Shown in pieces: positions 45,949 to 54,670 of a stretch of 64,000 nucleotides of DNA. Source of the stretch: Trinickia symbiotica (lineage in GTDB: Bacteria > Pseudomonadota > Gammaproteobacteria > Burkholderiales > Burkholderiaceae); NCBI RefSeq assembly GCF_002934455.1, contig NZ_PTIR01000004.1:186001-250000 (forward strand), read 5' to 3'. Position 1 is the first letter of the stretch. The number at the start of each line of letters is the position of its first letter. The notes beneath the pieces are model-generated. The model saw only the letters and a list, made by a program, of their open reading frames with translations, ran no database searches and was not told where the DNA came from. A program made the position numbers and the translations under genes.

Positions 45949-46758
45949 TCAGGCGTTCCATCGAACGAGGCGCCAACCGCCGTCGTCGCCTTCCTGGCGC
46001 AGCCAGACAATGGCGGCGAGATCGAGAGGCCACTCCTGCAGTTCCCTGAGGGAGATGTCGAGCGTAAGCGAGGCGAGCACCCGAATGACGCCCGCATGGG
46101 TGACCACGTAGGCCGTCGGCGCTTCGACGCCGCTCGCCGGCGATATCGAAGACGCAGCCCCTTGCGAAGTGGGGGCCTCGACAGGCAGCCGGCTCTCCGA
46201 AGCCGACGAACCGGGCGAAACCGATGATCCAGTGGCTGCGGAGCCGGGCGCCCCTGGCAGAACGCGCGCGGCCGACGACCGTGGAAGCGCTTGCGCAGCC
46301 GCTACGCCGGAGCCACGCCGAGCGCCGGAAGCGCCCGAAGCGCCGGGCGGCGCCACTCTTGTCTCGAACCAGGCGGCCACGCGCGCCGCAAACTGCGCGA
46401 CGCTCTCGCCCCCATGCACACGCGCATGGACGAAATCGGCCGCCCACGCGTCGAGGGCCGCGCGATCGATCGTGTCCCAGCGCATGCGCTCCCATGCGCC
46501 GAAGTCGATTTCCTGCAATCGCGGATCGGCCCGCGCGACGCAACCGCAATCGCGTGCGAGCCACGCCGCGACGCTTGCGCAGCGTCGCAGCGGGCTCGTC
46601 CAGAGCGTCTGGGGCGGCGGTGCGCCGAGTCCGGTCAAGCGCTCGAAAAGCGCATCCGACGCCGCGCGCGCGTCGCCGGCGAGCGGCACGTCGCTGCGGC
46701 CATAGCAGATGCCCGCGTCGATGGCCGTCGCGGGATGACGAATCAGGAGGAGATCCAT
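45949..46758 (-). CDS. cobC: Alpha-ribazole phosphatase family protein (histidine phosphatase)
   Basis: A 269-residue histidine phosphatase. The catalytic RHPAT motif is at the N-terminus (LLLIRHPAT), with TSPLRRCASVA, LQEIDFGAWE and the second catalytic His in VVTHAGVIRVL. In the nucleotide-loop branch the enzyme removes the phosphate of alpha-ribazole phosphate or cobalamin phosphate. Between AAWFETRVAPPG and TAYVVTHAG lies an inserted Ala/Ser/Gly/Pro-rich segment of about 75 residues that normal CobC proteins of about 200 residues lack. The start overlaps the cobS end by 16 nt. It is the last gene of the btuB-led operon. Confidence 0.92.
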   Translation of the reverse strand: MDLLLIRHPATAIDAGICYGRSDVPLAGDARAASDALFERLTGLGAPPPQTLWTSPLRRCASVAAWLARDCGCVARADPRLQEIDFGAWERMRWDTIDRAALDAWAADFVHARVHGGESVAQFAARVAAWFETRVAPPGASGASGARRGSGVAAAQALPRSSAARVLPGAPGSAATGSSVSPGSSASESRLPVEAPTSQGAASSISPASGVEAPTAYVVTHAGVIRVLASLTLDISLRELQEWPLDLAAIVWLRQEGDDGGWRLVRWNA

Positions 46759-47546
46759 GCGAGCACGCTGAGATAAATCGACAGCTCGAAGATTTGCTGC
46801 GCGAAGCCGAGGCAATCGCCGGTGTATCCCGCCAAGCGCTTGTTGAAGTACCGGGCGATCGCGACACGCAGCACGAACGCGACGCCGAGCGCCAACAACC
46901 CGGCGCGCCAATCCGGCCAGAGGAGCCAAGGCAGCCCGAGCGCCGCGGCGAGTCCGTAGGCGCGCGGCGACATCCGCTGGGCGACGGGCTGGGCCTTGCC
47001 TTCGGGGCGCGCATAGTCGAGCGTCACGAGAAAGCTCGCCGCCATCGCCCGGCTCGCGGCGTGCGCCGCGATCATGAGCCACGCCGCGACGAGCGGCGGC
47101 AACGCGACGAGCGCTTGCCACTTGAGCGCGAATGCGACGACGAGGCCAACGGCACCGAACGCGCCGATCCGCGAATCGCGCATGATCCGCAGGACGTCTT
47201 CGCGCGTCGCGCCTCCGCCGAACGCGTCGCAGCAATCGGCGAGCCCGTCCTCGTGGAAAGCGCCGGTTGCCGCGAGCGTCGCGACCATCGAAAGCAGCAC
47301 GGCGATCGATGGAGGGAAGACATGCAGCGCGACGAGATACGTCACGGCGCCGATGGCGCCGACCAGTGCGCCGACGAGCGGGAAATACCGGATCGCCCCG
47401 GCAAGATCCGACGCGTCGCCGCCGAACCCGCGCGGCACGGGTATGCGAGTGAAGTAGCCGAGCGCCGCGCATAGATAGCGAAACTCCACGCGGGGATCGG
47501 CAAAGCGCGCGTCCGCGCGCCCTGGCGGTTCGCCCACGCCTTTCAT
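46743..47546 (-). CDS. cobS: Adenosylcobinamide-GDP ribazoletransferase (cobalamin synthase)
   Basis: A 267-residue integral membrane enzyme joining adenosylcobinamide-GDP with alpha-ribazole to form adenosylcobalamin. Family features: ALGYFTRIPVP, the acidic GAFHEDGLADCCDAFGGG motif, MRDSRIGAFGAVGL, and several hydrophobic helices. The C-terminal stretch RLAGYTGDCLGFAQQI is conserved. Its ATG overlaps the cobT stop (ATGA) and its 3' end overlaps cobC, so the three genes are translationally linked. Confidence 0.96.
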   Translation of the reverse strand: MKGVGEPPGRADARFADPRVEFRYLCAALGYFTRIPVPRGFGGDASDLAGAIRYFPLVGALVGAIGAVTYLVALHVFPPSIAVLLSMVATLAATGAFHEDGLADCCDAFGGGATREDVLRIMRDSRIGAFGAVGLVVAFALKWQALVALPPLVAAWLMIAAHAASRAMAASFLVTLDYARPEGKAQPVAQRMSPRAYGLAAALGLPWLLWPDWRAGLLALGVAFVLRVAIARYFNKRLAGYTGDCLGFAQQIFELSIYLSVLAWISS

Positions 47547-48679
47547 CGCCCGAGGCTCCCGGTGCCCGATGCGCCGGATGGATTCAACGCGTCGGACGGG
47601 CCGGCGCGCGCACCGGCGTCCCCGCTGAGTTCGCCGCGCGTCGCGACCCCGGCCGATTCAAAGCTCGCCATCTCGGTGAGAAACGCGACGGCCGCGCGCA
47701 GGATCGGCAGCGCAAGCGCGGCGCCGGTGCCTTCGCCGAGCCGCATGCCGAGAGAAAGCAGCGGCTTCGCGTCGAAATAGTCGAGCATGCGCCGGTGCCC
47801 GGCTTCGTCCGACAAATGAGCGAACACGCAATAGTCGATGACGGCGGGCGCGAGCGCGTGCGCGACGACGAGCGCGGCGGACGCGATGAAGCCGTCGACG
47901 AGTATCGTCATCTTCGCGCGCGCGGCCGCCAGATAAGCGCCCGTCATCATCGCGATCTCGAATCCGCCGAACGCGGCGAGCACGTCGAGCGGTTCGATCG
48001 CATCGCGGCGACGCGCGAGCGCCCCGGCGAGCACATGGCGCTTGCGCGCGAGCCCCGCGTCGTCGAGGCCCGTGCCGCGACCGACGCACTCGTCGATCGG
48101 CACGCCGACGAGCCGGCTCATGAGACAAGCCGCCGACGACGTATTGGCGATTCCCATCTCCCCAAAGCCGACCACGTTGGTGCCGAGCGACGCATGATGA
48201 TCGACGCGCGCCGCGCCCGCCAGCAGCGCGGCGAGGGCCTCCTCGCGCGTCATCGCGTCCTCGCGAGCGAAGTTGCGCGTGCCGGGGCCGATCGGAACGT
48301 CGACGAGTCCCGGCAGCGCCCCGAGCGGCGTCGCCACGCCCGCGTTGACGACTTCGAGCGTGCATCCCGTTACGCCGCTGATGGCGTTGATGGCTGCCCC
48401 GCCCGCAAGAAAATTGGCGACCATCTGCGCCGTGACGGCTTGCGGATAGGGGCTCACGCCCTCCTGCGCGATCCCGTGGTCGCCGGCGAAGACGATCATC
48501 GTGGGCCGCCGGATCGACGGCCGCACAGTCTGCTGAATCATGCCGATCCGGCGCGCGAGCGGTTCGAGCATGCCGAGACTGCCCGGCGGTTTCGTCTTCG
48601 TATCGATGATCCGTGAAAGCGTGCCTTCCAACGAGCGATCGAGTGGTTCGACGACGGGCAGCGGGAGTGGAGTATTCAT
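47543..48679 (-). CDS. cobT: Nicotinate-nucleotide--dimethylbenzimidazole phosphoribosyltransferase
   Basis: A 378-residue cytoplasmic enzyme that makes alpha-ribazole phosphate, the lower-ligand precursor of cobalamin. Motifs: TKPPGSLGMLEPLA, VFAGDHGIAQEGVS, VGFGEMGIANTSSA, and the catalytic Glu in LGEGTGAALALP. The C-terminus carries a short Gly/Ala/Ser tail beyond the usual end (about 25 residues). It overlaps cobS by 4 nt and follows the ABC ATPase gene by 15 nt. Confidence 0.96.
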   Translation of the reverse strand: MNTPLPLPVVEPLDRSLEGTLSRIIDTKTKPPGSLGMLEPLARRIGMIQQTVRPSIRRPTMIVFAGDHGIAQEGVSPYPQAVTAQMVANFLAGGAAINAISGVTGCTLEVVNAGVATPLGALPGLVDVPIGPGTRNFAREDAMTREEALAALLAGAARVDHHASLGTNVVGFGEMGIANTSSAACLMSRLVGVPIDECVGRGTGLDDAGLARKRHVLAGALARRRDAIEPLDVLAAFGGFEIAMMTGAYLAAARAKMTILVDGFIASAALVVAHALAPAVIDYCVFAHLSDEAGHRRMLDYFDAKPLLSLGMRLGEGTGAALALPILRAAVAFLTEMASFESAGVATRGELSGDAGARAGPSDALNPSGASGTGSLGR

Positions 48680-48694
48680 GAGCAGTACGGTAGG

Positions 48695-49495
48695 TCACAA
48701 AACGTGAGCAAGCGCCGGCACGAGCGCTTCATAGCCGTCCTGTCGGATCAGGACGAGCGGGTAGCCGAACACGCGACTCGCGAGCCCGGGAGTCAATACG
48801 TCCGTCACCGGCCCCGCGTAGGCGGCGCCGGCGCCGTCCATCAGCAGCGCATGCGTGGCGAAGCGGCGTGCGAGATTGAGATCGTGACATGAAAACACGA
48901 TCGTGCGCGGCGCACCTTTCATCCAGCTGACCAATGTCGTCAGGCATTCGATTTGATGATGTAAATCGAGATGGGCGAGCGGCTCGTCGAGCAGCAGAAG
49001 CGGTGCGTCCTGGCTCAGTGCCGCGGCCAGCGAAACGCGCTGGCGCTCGCCGCCCGAGAGCGAGCGCACGTCGCGTGCCGCGAGCGCGCCGAGCGAGAGG
49101 GCTTCGAGCGCGGCGAGGACAGCCGCGCGATCGCTTTCGGCCTCCCAACCCCAACCGCTCAAATACGGATAGCGATTCAGGAGAACCACGTCGAGCACGC
49201 TTGCGCTGAACGCGTCGTGCGTGCTTTGCGGCATCAGCGCGCGACGCCGCGCGAGCCGCGCCGACGGCCATTTGTCGAGGCGCTCGCCGTCGAGTACGAC
49301 ATGCCCCGCGGCCGGCCGCAGGAATCCCGCGAGCGTCGAGATCAGCGTCGTCTTGCCGGCGCCATTGGGCCCGGCGACGCACCAGATTTCGCCCGTCCCG
49401 AACCTCTGGGTGAGACCGTCGAGCAACAGCCTCTCGCCCGCGCGCAATACCAGCGCTTCCGTCGACAACGCGCCGTTCATCCCTCCCTCGCTCAT
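48695..49495 (-). CDS. btuD: ABC transporter ATP-binding protein, vitamin B12 type
   Basis: A 266-residue ATPase of the FecCD/BtuCD transporter family. Walker A GPNGAGKTT, the Q-loop MPQSTHD, signature LSGGERQRVSLA, Walker B LLLLDEPLAHLD and the switch His in FSCHDLN are intact. I chose the ATG at 49495, in ATGA overlap with btuC and 5 nt after GAGGAGA; a second Met at 49480 is possible. With BtuC and BtuF it would import cobalamin or cobinamide across the inner membrane; the cobalamin genes around it justify this label over a siderophore one. Confidence 0.92.
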   Translation of the reverse strand: MSEGGMNGALSTEALVLRAGERLLLDGLTQRFGTGEIWCVAGPNGAGKTTLISTLAGFLRPAAGHVVLDGERLDKWPSARLARRRALMPQSTHDAFSASVLDVVLLNRYPYLSGWGWEAESDRAAVLAALEALSLGALAARDVRSLSGGERQRVSLAAALSQDAPLLLLDEPLAHLDLHHQIECLTTLVSWMKGAPRTIVFSCHDLNLARRFATHALLMDGAGAAYAGPVTDVLTPGLASRVFGYPLVLIRQDGYEALVPALAHVL

Positions 49496-50532
49496 GCGCG
49501 TCTCCTCATGAGCATCCAGAGAAAGGTCGGCACGCCGACTATCGCCGTCACTACGCCGACGGGTAGCTGCGCAGGAGCGATGACGGTGCGTGCGACGAGA
49601 TCGGCGCCCATCACGACGATACCGCCCGCCAGCGCCGACGCGGGCACGAGCATGCGTTGATCGTTGCCGAACGCAAGCCGCAGCGCGTGCGGCACGACGA
49701 GGCCCACGAAGCCGATCGTGCCCGCCGTCGTCACGGCCACGGCGGCCGCGAGCGATGCGACGAGATAGATGCGCAGCCGCAACCGCGCCGCCGGCACGCC
49801 GAGCGCCGCCGCGAGCGCTTCGCCGCGCACCAGCACGTTGAGCTGCGGTGCCACTGGCACGCTGACGCCTACGGCTACCACGAGCGCGGCCACGGCCGGC
49901 CACGGCGCGCCGGCACCGTTCAGATCGCCCGTCAGCCAGAACAGAATGCCGCGCAGGCGCTCGTCGGGCGCGAGCGTCAGGAGAAGGGTGACGACCGCGC
50001 CCCAACCCGTCGCGAGCACGACGCCCGTCAGGAGCAGCCGTGGCGAAGCTTCTTGCGCCTCGCCGCGCCAAAGGTCGCGCCTGGCGAGGCCGAGCACGAG
50101 CGCGATCGAGATCAACGCGCCGGCGAACGACGCCGCATCGACCGCCCACCATGCCGCGCCCGCGAGCAGCGCGAACACCGCGGAAGCGGCCGCGCCGCCC
50201 GACACGCCGAGCACGTACGGGTCGGCGAGCGGATTGCGCAGCAACACCTGCAGCAGCGCGCCGGCAAGCGCGAGCAATCCGCCGCAGGCGAACCCGGCGA
50301 GCGCGCGAGGCAGCCGCAGCGTGCGCACGATCTCCGCGCTCGAATCGAGACCGGCGCCGCCCGCATGGACGAGCGCCGCGAGCGCGCGCCACGGCGTCAT
50401 CTCGACGCTGCCGAGCGTCAGCGCCGCCACGAAGATCGCACTCGCGCCGAGGGCGAGCGCGAGCCAGATCGCGACCGCGCGCTTGCCGCTCATGGCCGGG
50501 CGCGCGAGAGAGGCCGAGCGGCTTACGTGCAT
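49492..50532 (-). CDS. btuC: FecCD-family ABC transporter permease, vitamin B12 type
   Basis: A 346-residue permease with about ten membrane helices. Conserved FecCD sequence is visible as LRLPRALAGFACGGLLALAG, QVLLRNPLADPYVLGVSGGA, FWLTGDL, TTAGTIGFVGLVVPHALRL and PVGVVTAIVGVPTFLWML. It starts 3 nt after the btuB stop and overlaps btuD by 4 nt, so receptor, permease and ATPase are one unit. A Met at 50493 is an alternative start that would drop 13 polar residues. Confidence 0.94.
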   Translation of the reverse strand: MHVSRSASLARPAMSGKRAVAIWLALALGASAIFVAALTLGSVEMTPWRALAALVHAGGAGLDSSAEIVRTLRLPRALAGFACGGLLALAGALLQVLLRNPLADPYVLGVSGGAAASAVFALLAGAAWWAVDAASFAGALISIALVLGLARRDLWRGEAQEASPRLLLTGVVLATGWGAVVTLLLTLAPDERLRGILFWLTGDLNGAGAPWPAVAALVVAVGVSVPVAPQLNVLVRGEALAAALGVPAARLRLRIYLVASLAAAVAVTTAGTIGFVGLVVPHALRLAFGNDQRMLVPASALAGGIVVMGADLVARTVIAPAQLPVGVVTAIVGVPTFLWMLMRRRA

Positions 50533-50535
50533 ACG

Positions 50536-52533
50536 CTACTGCTGCTGCCAGCCGACGGTGATGAACGCACTGCGCCTTGGCGTGTTGTAGGGATAAGCGA
50601 GCTCATAGTTCTTATCCAAGAGGTTCTCGACTTGCGCACTGACATACCACGCCTTCGTGATGTTATAGCGCGCCGAGAGGTTGACGAGGCCATAGCCGCC
50701 GAGCTTGACGCCGTTGTCGTTGCGCTCGCTGCTGACGATCCATTCCCCGCCGACGCGCCAGGCGCCGATCGAACGATTCGCCGAAAGCGACGCGAAGCGC
50801 CGCGCACGCCTCACGAGATCGGTGTCCGCGTCCTCGTCGACCGGATTTTGCACCGTCAGCGCGGCGCGCACATCGGTCTTGCCGACATGGCCGCTCCACG
50901 AGCCTTCGAGCCCCTGAACCTTCGCGCGGCCGACGTTCTCAGCGACGAAGAAGAGCCCGCCTTGCGTCGACACGTAGTTGATCAAGTCCGTATAACGCGT
51001 TTCGAACGCGGTGAGCCGCAGCACCCCGAGCGAGTCCGAAGCGTACTGCAGCGCCGCCTCGACGGAATGGCTGCGCTCGGGCCGGATCGACGGATTGCCG
51101 CTGCCCGGGAAATAAAGATCGTCGAAGCTCGGCGCGCGAAACGCGCTCGAGTAGCTTGCCGTCACTTTCCAGTGCTCGGTGAAGTCGAACCCGTAGCCGA
51201 GATAGTAGGTATTCGCGGCGCCGAAATCGGAGTACTGATCGCGCCGCACGTTGGCCTGAATCTGGCTTGCGCCGAAGCGGCCGGCATAGCCTGCGAAGAA
51301 CGAGTTCACGTGGCGACCGGGTGCGGCGAAGATATCGGAGTCGAGACTCTGGTCGAGCCGCTCATAGCCGATCTGGACCTTCTCGCCGGGAGCGAACTTG
51401 AAATCGTTCTGCCACGTGTATTGGCGGTTGTTCGTGTCGAAGCGGTTGTTGTAGACGTCGTTCGTCTTCACGACGGAACGATCGTCGCCTTCGGCCACGG
51501 TAAAGTGCGTCGTCCACCAGTCGGTCAGCTTGCCGTTCGCGAACACCGATGCCTGGCGTACCTTGCTGTAGAGGTTGTTGACATCGGTCGGCACGCCGAA
51601 TGCATTGTCGTAACTGTCGTTACCGTCCGATTGGAAAAAGCGCACGCCCGCGTCCCAGTTCTCGCTGAACTTATGGCGCAGCGCCACCGAGAGGCTCTCG
51701 TTCAAATATCCGTTCGCATTCGGATTCGCGGCGGGTGCGAGCGCGGGATCGATCGACGAGAAGCCGTCGGTCTTGTAGCGCGACAAGTCGACGCTGAACG
51801 TGGTCTTGCCGTCCTTGTCCAATGCGCCGTCGACGCCGAGCGCCTGCGTCTGCGTGTGATAACTGCCGTAGCCGAGCGAGAAATGGAAGCGCGGCGGATG
51901 GTCGCCGCCGTCCTTCGTGAAAACTTGCACGACGCCGCCCATCGCTCCGGAGCCGTAAAGCGCGGACACGTCGCCGTTCACGACTTCGACGTGATCGATC
52001 TGCGAGAGCGGAATTTGCCCGATCTGCGCTTGTCCGAGGCTCACCGAGTCGACCCGCACGCCATCGATCAGCACGAGCGACTGCGCCGCGGATCCGCCAC
52101 GCAGCATCAGCGTCGCGTTGGATCCGGGTCCGCCGTTGCGAACGATCTGCGCGCCCGGCGCGAGCGCGAGCAAGCCGGGTAGATCGGTGGCGGTCGAATC
52201 ATCGATGTCCTGCCGATCGAACCGCGTCGTCTGCGGGATGGCATCGGCGAGCGGCTGCGCGCCTCGCTGCGCGGTGACGACGATCGGCGCGAGCGGCACG
52301 CCGTCGGATTCGGTCGCTTGGGTGGCGCTTGTGGACGGGGCGGCGATCTTCGCCTGCGGCGCACTCGACGATGAAGGCAAGGAAGCGGATGATGGCGAAG
52401 CGGAAGAAGCCGAAGAAGCGGACGGATGAGACGAAGTGGGCGACGTGGAATCGTCCGGCGCGGACTGCGCAAGTGCGGCAAGCGGCAGGCCGGCCAACGC
52501 GACGAGCGTCGCGCGTAGCAGGGGCGTGGGCAT
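50536..52533 (-). CDS. btuB: TonB-dependent vitamin B12 receptor BtuB
   Basis: A 665-residue outer-membrane receptor. A signal peptide ending ALAQ (about residue 23) is followed by a very Ser/Ala/Pro-rich linker of about 55 residues, a TonB-box-like PIVVTAQ, and a plug (LVLIDGVRV, YGSGAMGGVVQVFTK). The barrel ends with GWQQQ rather than a terminal Phe. Assignment to BtuB rests on the preceding cobalamin riboswitch and the downstream btuC-btuD-cobT-cobS-cobC genes, plus BtuB-like size and plug sequence. It heads the minus-strand cobalamin operon. Confidence 0.93.
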   Translation of the reverse strand: MPTPLLRATLVALAGLPLAALAQSAPDDSTSPTSSHPSASSASSASPSSASLPSSSSAPQAKIAAPSTSATQATESDGVPLAPIVVTAQRGAQPLADAIPQTTRFDRQDIDDSTATDLPGLLALAPGAQIVRNGGPGSNATLMLRGGSAAQSLVLIDGVRVDSVSLGQAQIGQIPLSQIDHVEVVNGDVSALYGSGAMGGVVQVFTKDGGDHPPRFHFSLGYGSYHTQTQALGVDGALDKDGKTTFSVDLSRYKTDGFSSIDPALAPAANPNANGYLNESLSVALRHKFSENWDAGVRFFQSDGNDSYDNAFGVPTDVNNLYSKVRQASVFANGKLTDWWTTHFTVAEGDDRSVVKTNDVYNNRFDTNNRQYTWQNDFKFAPGEKVQIGYERLDQSLDSDIFAAPGRHVNSFFAGYAGRFGASQIQANVRRDQYSDFGAANTYYLGYGFDFTEHWKVTASYSSAFRAPSFDDLYFPGSGNPSIRPERSHSVEAALQYASDSLGVLRLTAFETRYTDLINYVSTQGGLFFVAENVGRAKVQGLEGSWSGHVGKTDVRAALTVQNPVDEDADTDLVRRARRFASLSANRSIGAWRVGGEWIVSSERNDNGVKLGGYGLVNLSARYNITKAWYVSAQVENLLDKNYELAYPYNTPRRSAFITVGWQQQ

Positions 52534-52654
52534 CGTATGGTTTTCCTAGGGATCGGCATGCGGCCCGCTCCCCGCAGGCCGCTTTGTCATGAGCGGGCCG
52601 AGCGACGCTTGCCGCGCGTGATCCGCGCGACAGGCGAAACGGCCGCACTCCCGC

Positions 52655-52866
52655 TTTGGCCGGTATCCGGGCTGGCGACGAATCGCGTCCGCCTTCCCGC
52701 GCGCTCGACACGCGCAGTGGCATTCGGACCGATCTTGCATCGCGATCTTGACGATGCATGTCGCTTACCGTTGCGGGGGCAGCACAGGTTGGCTGGCCCG
52801 GGGCGGACCATGCTCCCTGTTTCCCGTTTAACCGCGCGCATCGGAGCGAGCGCGCGGGCACCAAAG
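52655..52866 (-). promoter_or_regulatory. Cobalamin riboswitch upstream of btuB
   Basis: On the minus strand the order is GGTGCC, a GC-rich P2 stem, GTTAAACGGGAA, CTGTGCTGCCCCCGCAACGG (complement around 52768-52788), and a B12-box-like AGCCCGGATACCGGCC (complement of 52658-52673). These are the hallmark conserved blocks of the cobalamin aptamer in the right order and spacing, over about 210 nt. It ends about 120 nt before the btuB start and should turn down btuB and the genes behind it when adenosylcobalamin is plentiful. The rest of the 522-nt gap (52867-53055) carries the zapB-like gene's promoter. Confidence 0.95.
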
Positions 52867-53055
52867 TGCCGCAAGTGTAGGAGTGCAACCGGGGTGCGTC
52901 AACAATTGCCGATCGGGCCTCGTTGCATCAGCCATCGGCAAAAACCGCCTGAAATACGGCGATGTACGGTGCTTCGTTACGTCTCGATACGAGTCGGAGG
53001 TCGGATACCGCTCTTTTCCGCGCTAAAATGCGCAAGTCTTTAGAGGACGCAGCAG

Positions 53056-53409
53056 ATGCTCAACGAACTCGAAATCCTGTCACAGAACATCGGCCGGCTG
53101 ATTGCGATCAACGAACGCCATCAGCAGGCACGTCACGCACTCGAAGAGCAACTCGCCCAGCTTCGCGCGGATAACGACGCCGCGCACGCCGAACTCGCGC
53201 TGGTGCGCGACGAGCGTAACGCGCTGCAGGCCGAACGCGATACGTTGCTTGCCAAGATCGACGATGCGCAAGTACGCCTGAACGCGATTCTCGAGAAACT
53301 GCCTCGTACGAAGGGCCCATACGACGCCGACAACCAGCTCGACCTGCTTTCGCCGGCAGGTGATGGCGAGCCGGCTCGCAACGGCGCAGCCCACGGAGAG
53401 AACGCATGA
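53056..53409 (+). CDS. ZapB-like coiled-coil cell-division protein
   Basis: A 117-residue protein: residues 1-85 are a continuous coiled coil (LNELEILSQNIGRLIAINER, then heptads to ILEKLP), followed by a short polar tail. It overlaps zapA by ATGA, and such a coiled-coil gene directly before zapA is the normal betaproteobacterial arrangement. It probably assists Z-ring assembly as ZapB does. A TAAAAT hexamer at 53024-53029 and GAGGACG ribosome site precede it. Confidence 0.87.
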   Translation: MLNELEILSQNIGRLIAINERHQQARHALEEQLAQLRADNDAAHAELALVRDERNALQAERDTLLAKIDDAQVRLNAILEKLPRTKGPYDADNQLDLLSPAGDGEPARNGAAHGENA

Positions 53410-53720
53410 CGACGAAACAGATCGAAGCCTCGATTCTCGGCCAGACATACAGGCTGGCCTGTTCACCGGAAACGGAGTCCGCGCTCGTGGACGCCGTCGC
53501 GCGCGTCGATGCGGAAATGTCGAAAGTCCGCACGGCCAGCAACGTGCGCGGCACGGACCGCATCGCCGTGATGGCCGCCATTTCGCTCGCGTCGGAATTG
53601 CTGAGGCTGCAAGAAAGTATTCGCCACGGTGAGGCGTTCCCCGCGGACGAAATCCGTCGTACAATGCGTCAAATGAATGAGCAGCTCGGCACCGTGCTCG
53701 CGCAACACGAGGCACGATAG
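53406..53720 (+). CDS. zapA: Cell division protein ZapA
   Basis: A 104-residue FtsZ-bundling protein. The N-terminal globular part (IEASILGQTYRLACSPETES, LVDAVARVDAEMSKVR) and C-terminal coiled coil (TDRIAVMAAISLASELLRLQ) fit the family. It acts at the cytokinetic ring in the cytoplasm. Translationally coupled to the zapB-like gene; the 6S RNA gene follows within 70 nt, the usual linkage in proteobacteria. Confidence 0.95.
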   Translation: MTTKQIEASILGQTYRLACSPETESALVDAVARVDAEMSKVRTASNVRGTDRIAVMAAISLASELLRLQESIRHGEAFPADEIRRTMRQMNEQLGTVLAQHEAR

Positions 53721-53788
53721 CAAGAGCGGCACACTGCCCGTCCGCGGTAGCGGCAGGCGGCGATACAAGTTGTACCCAGTTTTTACGG

Positions 53789-53967
53789 CTTCCCTGCCTG
53801 GTTCGCCAAGGTCATAGATTCCTTGAACCAATGCCATGTGCACGGTTGCGGAAATTTGTAGCACGGGCGTGCGCGTCACTCTGTCTGATGTACCCGAAGT
53901 GCTGCTAACTGCGACCAATTCTGAACCTCAGGTTCAGGATGCCGGCCTAGCGGCTAAGGCGGGGACT
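53789..53967 (+). ncRNA. ssrS: 6S RNA
   Basis: Immediately downstream of zapA, the expected place. Terminal stem: TCCCTGCCT (53791-53799) pairs with AGGCGGGGA (53957-53965), one G-U included. The 3' half contains AACTGCGACCAATTCTGAAC followed by CTCAGGTTCAGG, closely resembling the E. coli 6S segment with ACTGCGAC and the CCTTGAACC/GGTTCAAGG hairpin. The 5' half has CCTTGAACC as well. The length of about 180 nt is normal. 6S RNA mimics an open promoter and sequesters sigma-70 RNA polymerase in stationary phase. Ends are approximate. Confidence 0.92.
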
Positions 53968-53976
53968 TATTCGACG

Positions 53977-54005
53977 ACGGCATCGGTTCATCCGATGCCG
54001 TTTTT
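53977..54005 (+). terminator. Rho-independent terminator after 6S RNA
   Basis: ACGGCATCGG and CCGATGCCGT form a 10-bp stem with a TTCAT loop, followed by a T-run. It lies 10 nt after the 6S terminal stem and ends that transcript and any zapA read-through. Confidence 0.94.
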
Positions 54006-54129
54006 ATTTGGGCTCGATCATTGGCCTCGGCGGCTCCCCCCGAGCGAACGGCACGTCCGCACCCACTATAGGTTCTTTGAGGCTCGCGCATCTTTCGTTC
54101 GACGATCACCCAACGAATCCGAGTGCCTT

Positions 54130-54588
54130 ATGCGCTATTGGCTCATGAAGTCCGAACCGGACGAAGCAAGCATCGACGATCTCTCGAATGCCCCCGAGCG
54201 CACGCTTCCGTGGACAGGTGTGCGCAACTATCAGGCGCGCAATTTCATGCGCGACACGATGCGCGTTGGCGACGGCGTGCTCTTCTATCACTCGAGCTGC
54301 CCCGAGCCCGGCATCGCGGGGCTCACAAAAGTCGTCTCGACCCCCTACCCCGATCCGACGCAGTTCGATCCGAAAAGCCCTTACTACGATCCGAAATCGA
54401 AGCCTGAGGAGCCGCGCTGGATGCTCGTCGATGTCAAGTTCGTCAAGAAGACTCCGCTCATTTCGCTCGCCGAGTTGAGGAAGCATGCCGAGCTCGCCGA
54501 CATGCGCGTGCTCGCGAAAGGGAATCGTCTTTCGATCACGCCGGTCACCGAAGCCGAGTGGCGCTTCATTACCGAGCGGCTCACCTGA
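54130..54588 (+). CDS. EVE domain-containing protein
   Basis: A 152-residue protein made up of a single EVE domain, a PUA/YTH-related fold that binds modified bases in nucleic acids. Typical stretches: MRYWLMKSEPDEASIDDL, WTGVRNYQARNFMRD, VLFYHSS, GIAGLTKVV and PRWMLVDVKFV. The start at 54130 matches the family N-terminus; the upstream extension of the frame lies inside the 6S region. Stand-alone EVE proteins are widespread in proteobacteria, and their role is unsettled. Function in the cell is therefore not assigned. Confidence 0.93.
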   Translation: MRYWLMKSEPDEASIDDLSNAPERTLPWTGVRNYQARNFMRDTMRVGDGVLFYHSSCPEPGIAGLTKVVSTPYPDPTQFDPKSPYYDPKSKPEEPRWMLVDVKFVKKTPLISLAELRKHAELADMRVLAKGNRLSITPVTEAEWRFITERLT

Positions 54589-54670
54589 CGTCGAACGTTC
54601 CCACGCGTACCGGGTTCGTTGCTCCGTCCTAACAAGGGATATCGTTCAACACCGAAGAAGGACCGCACAC

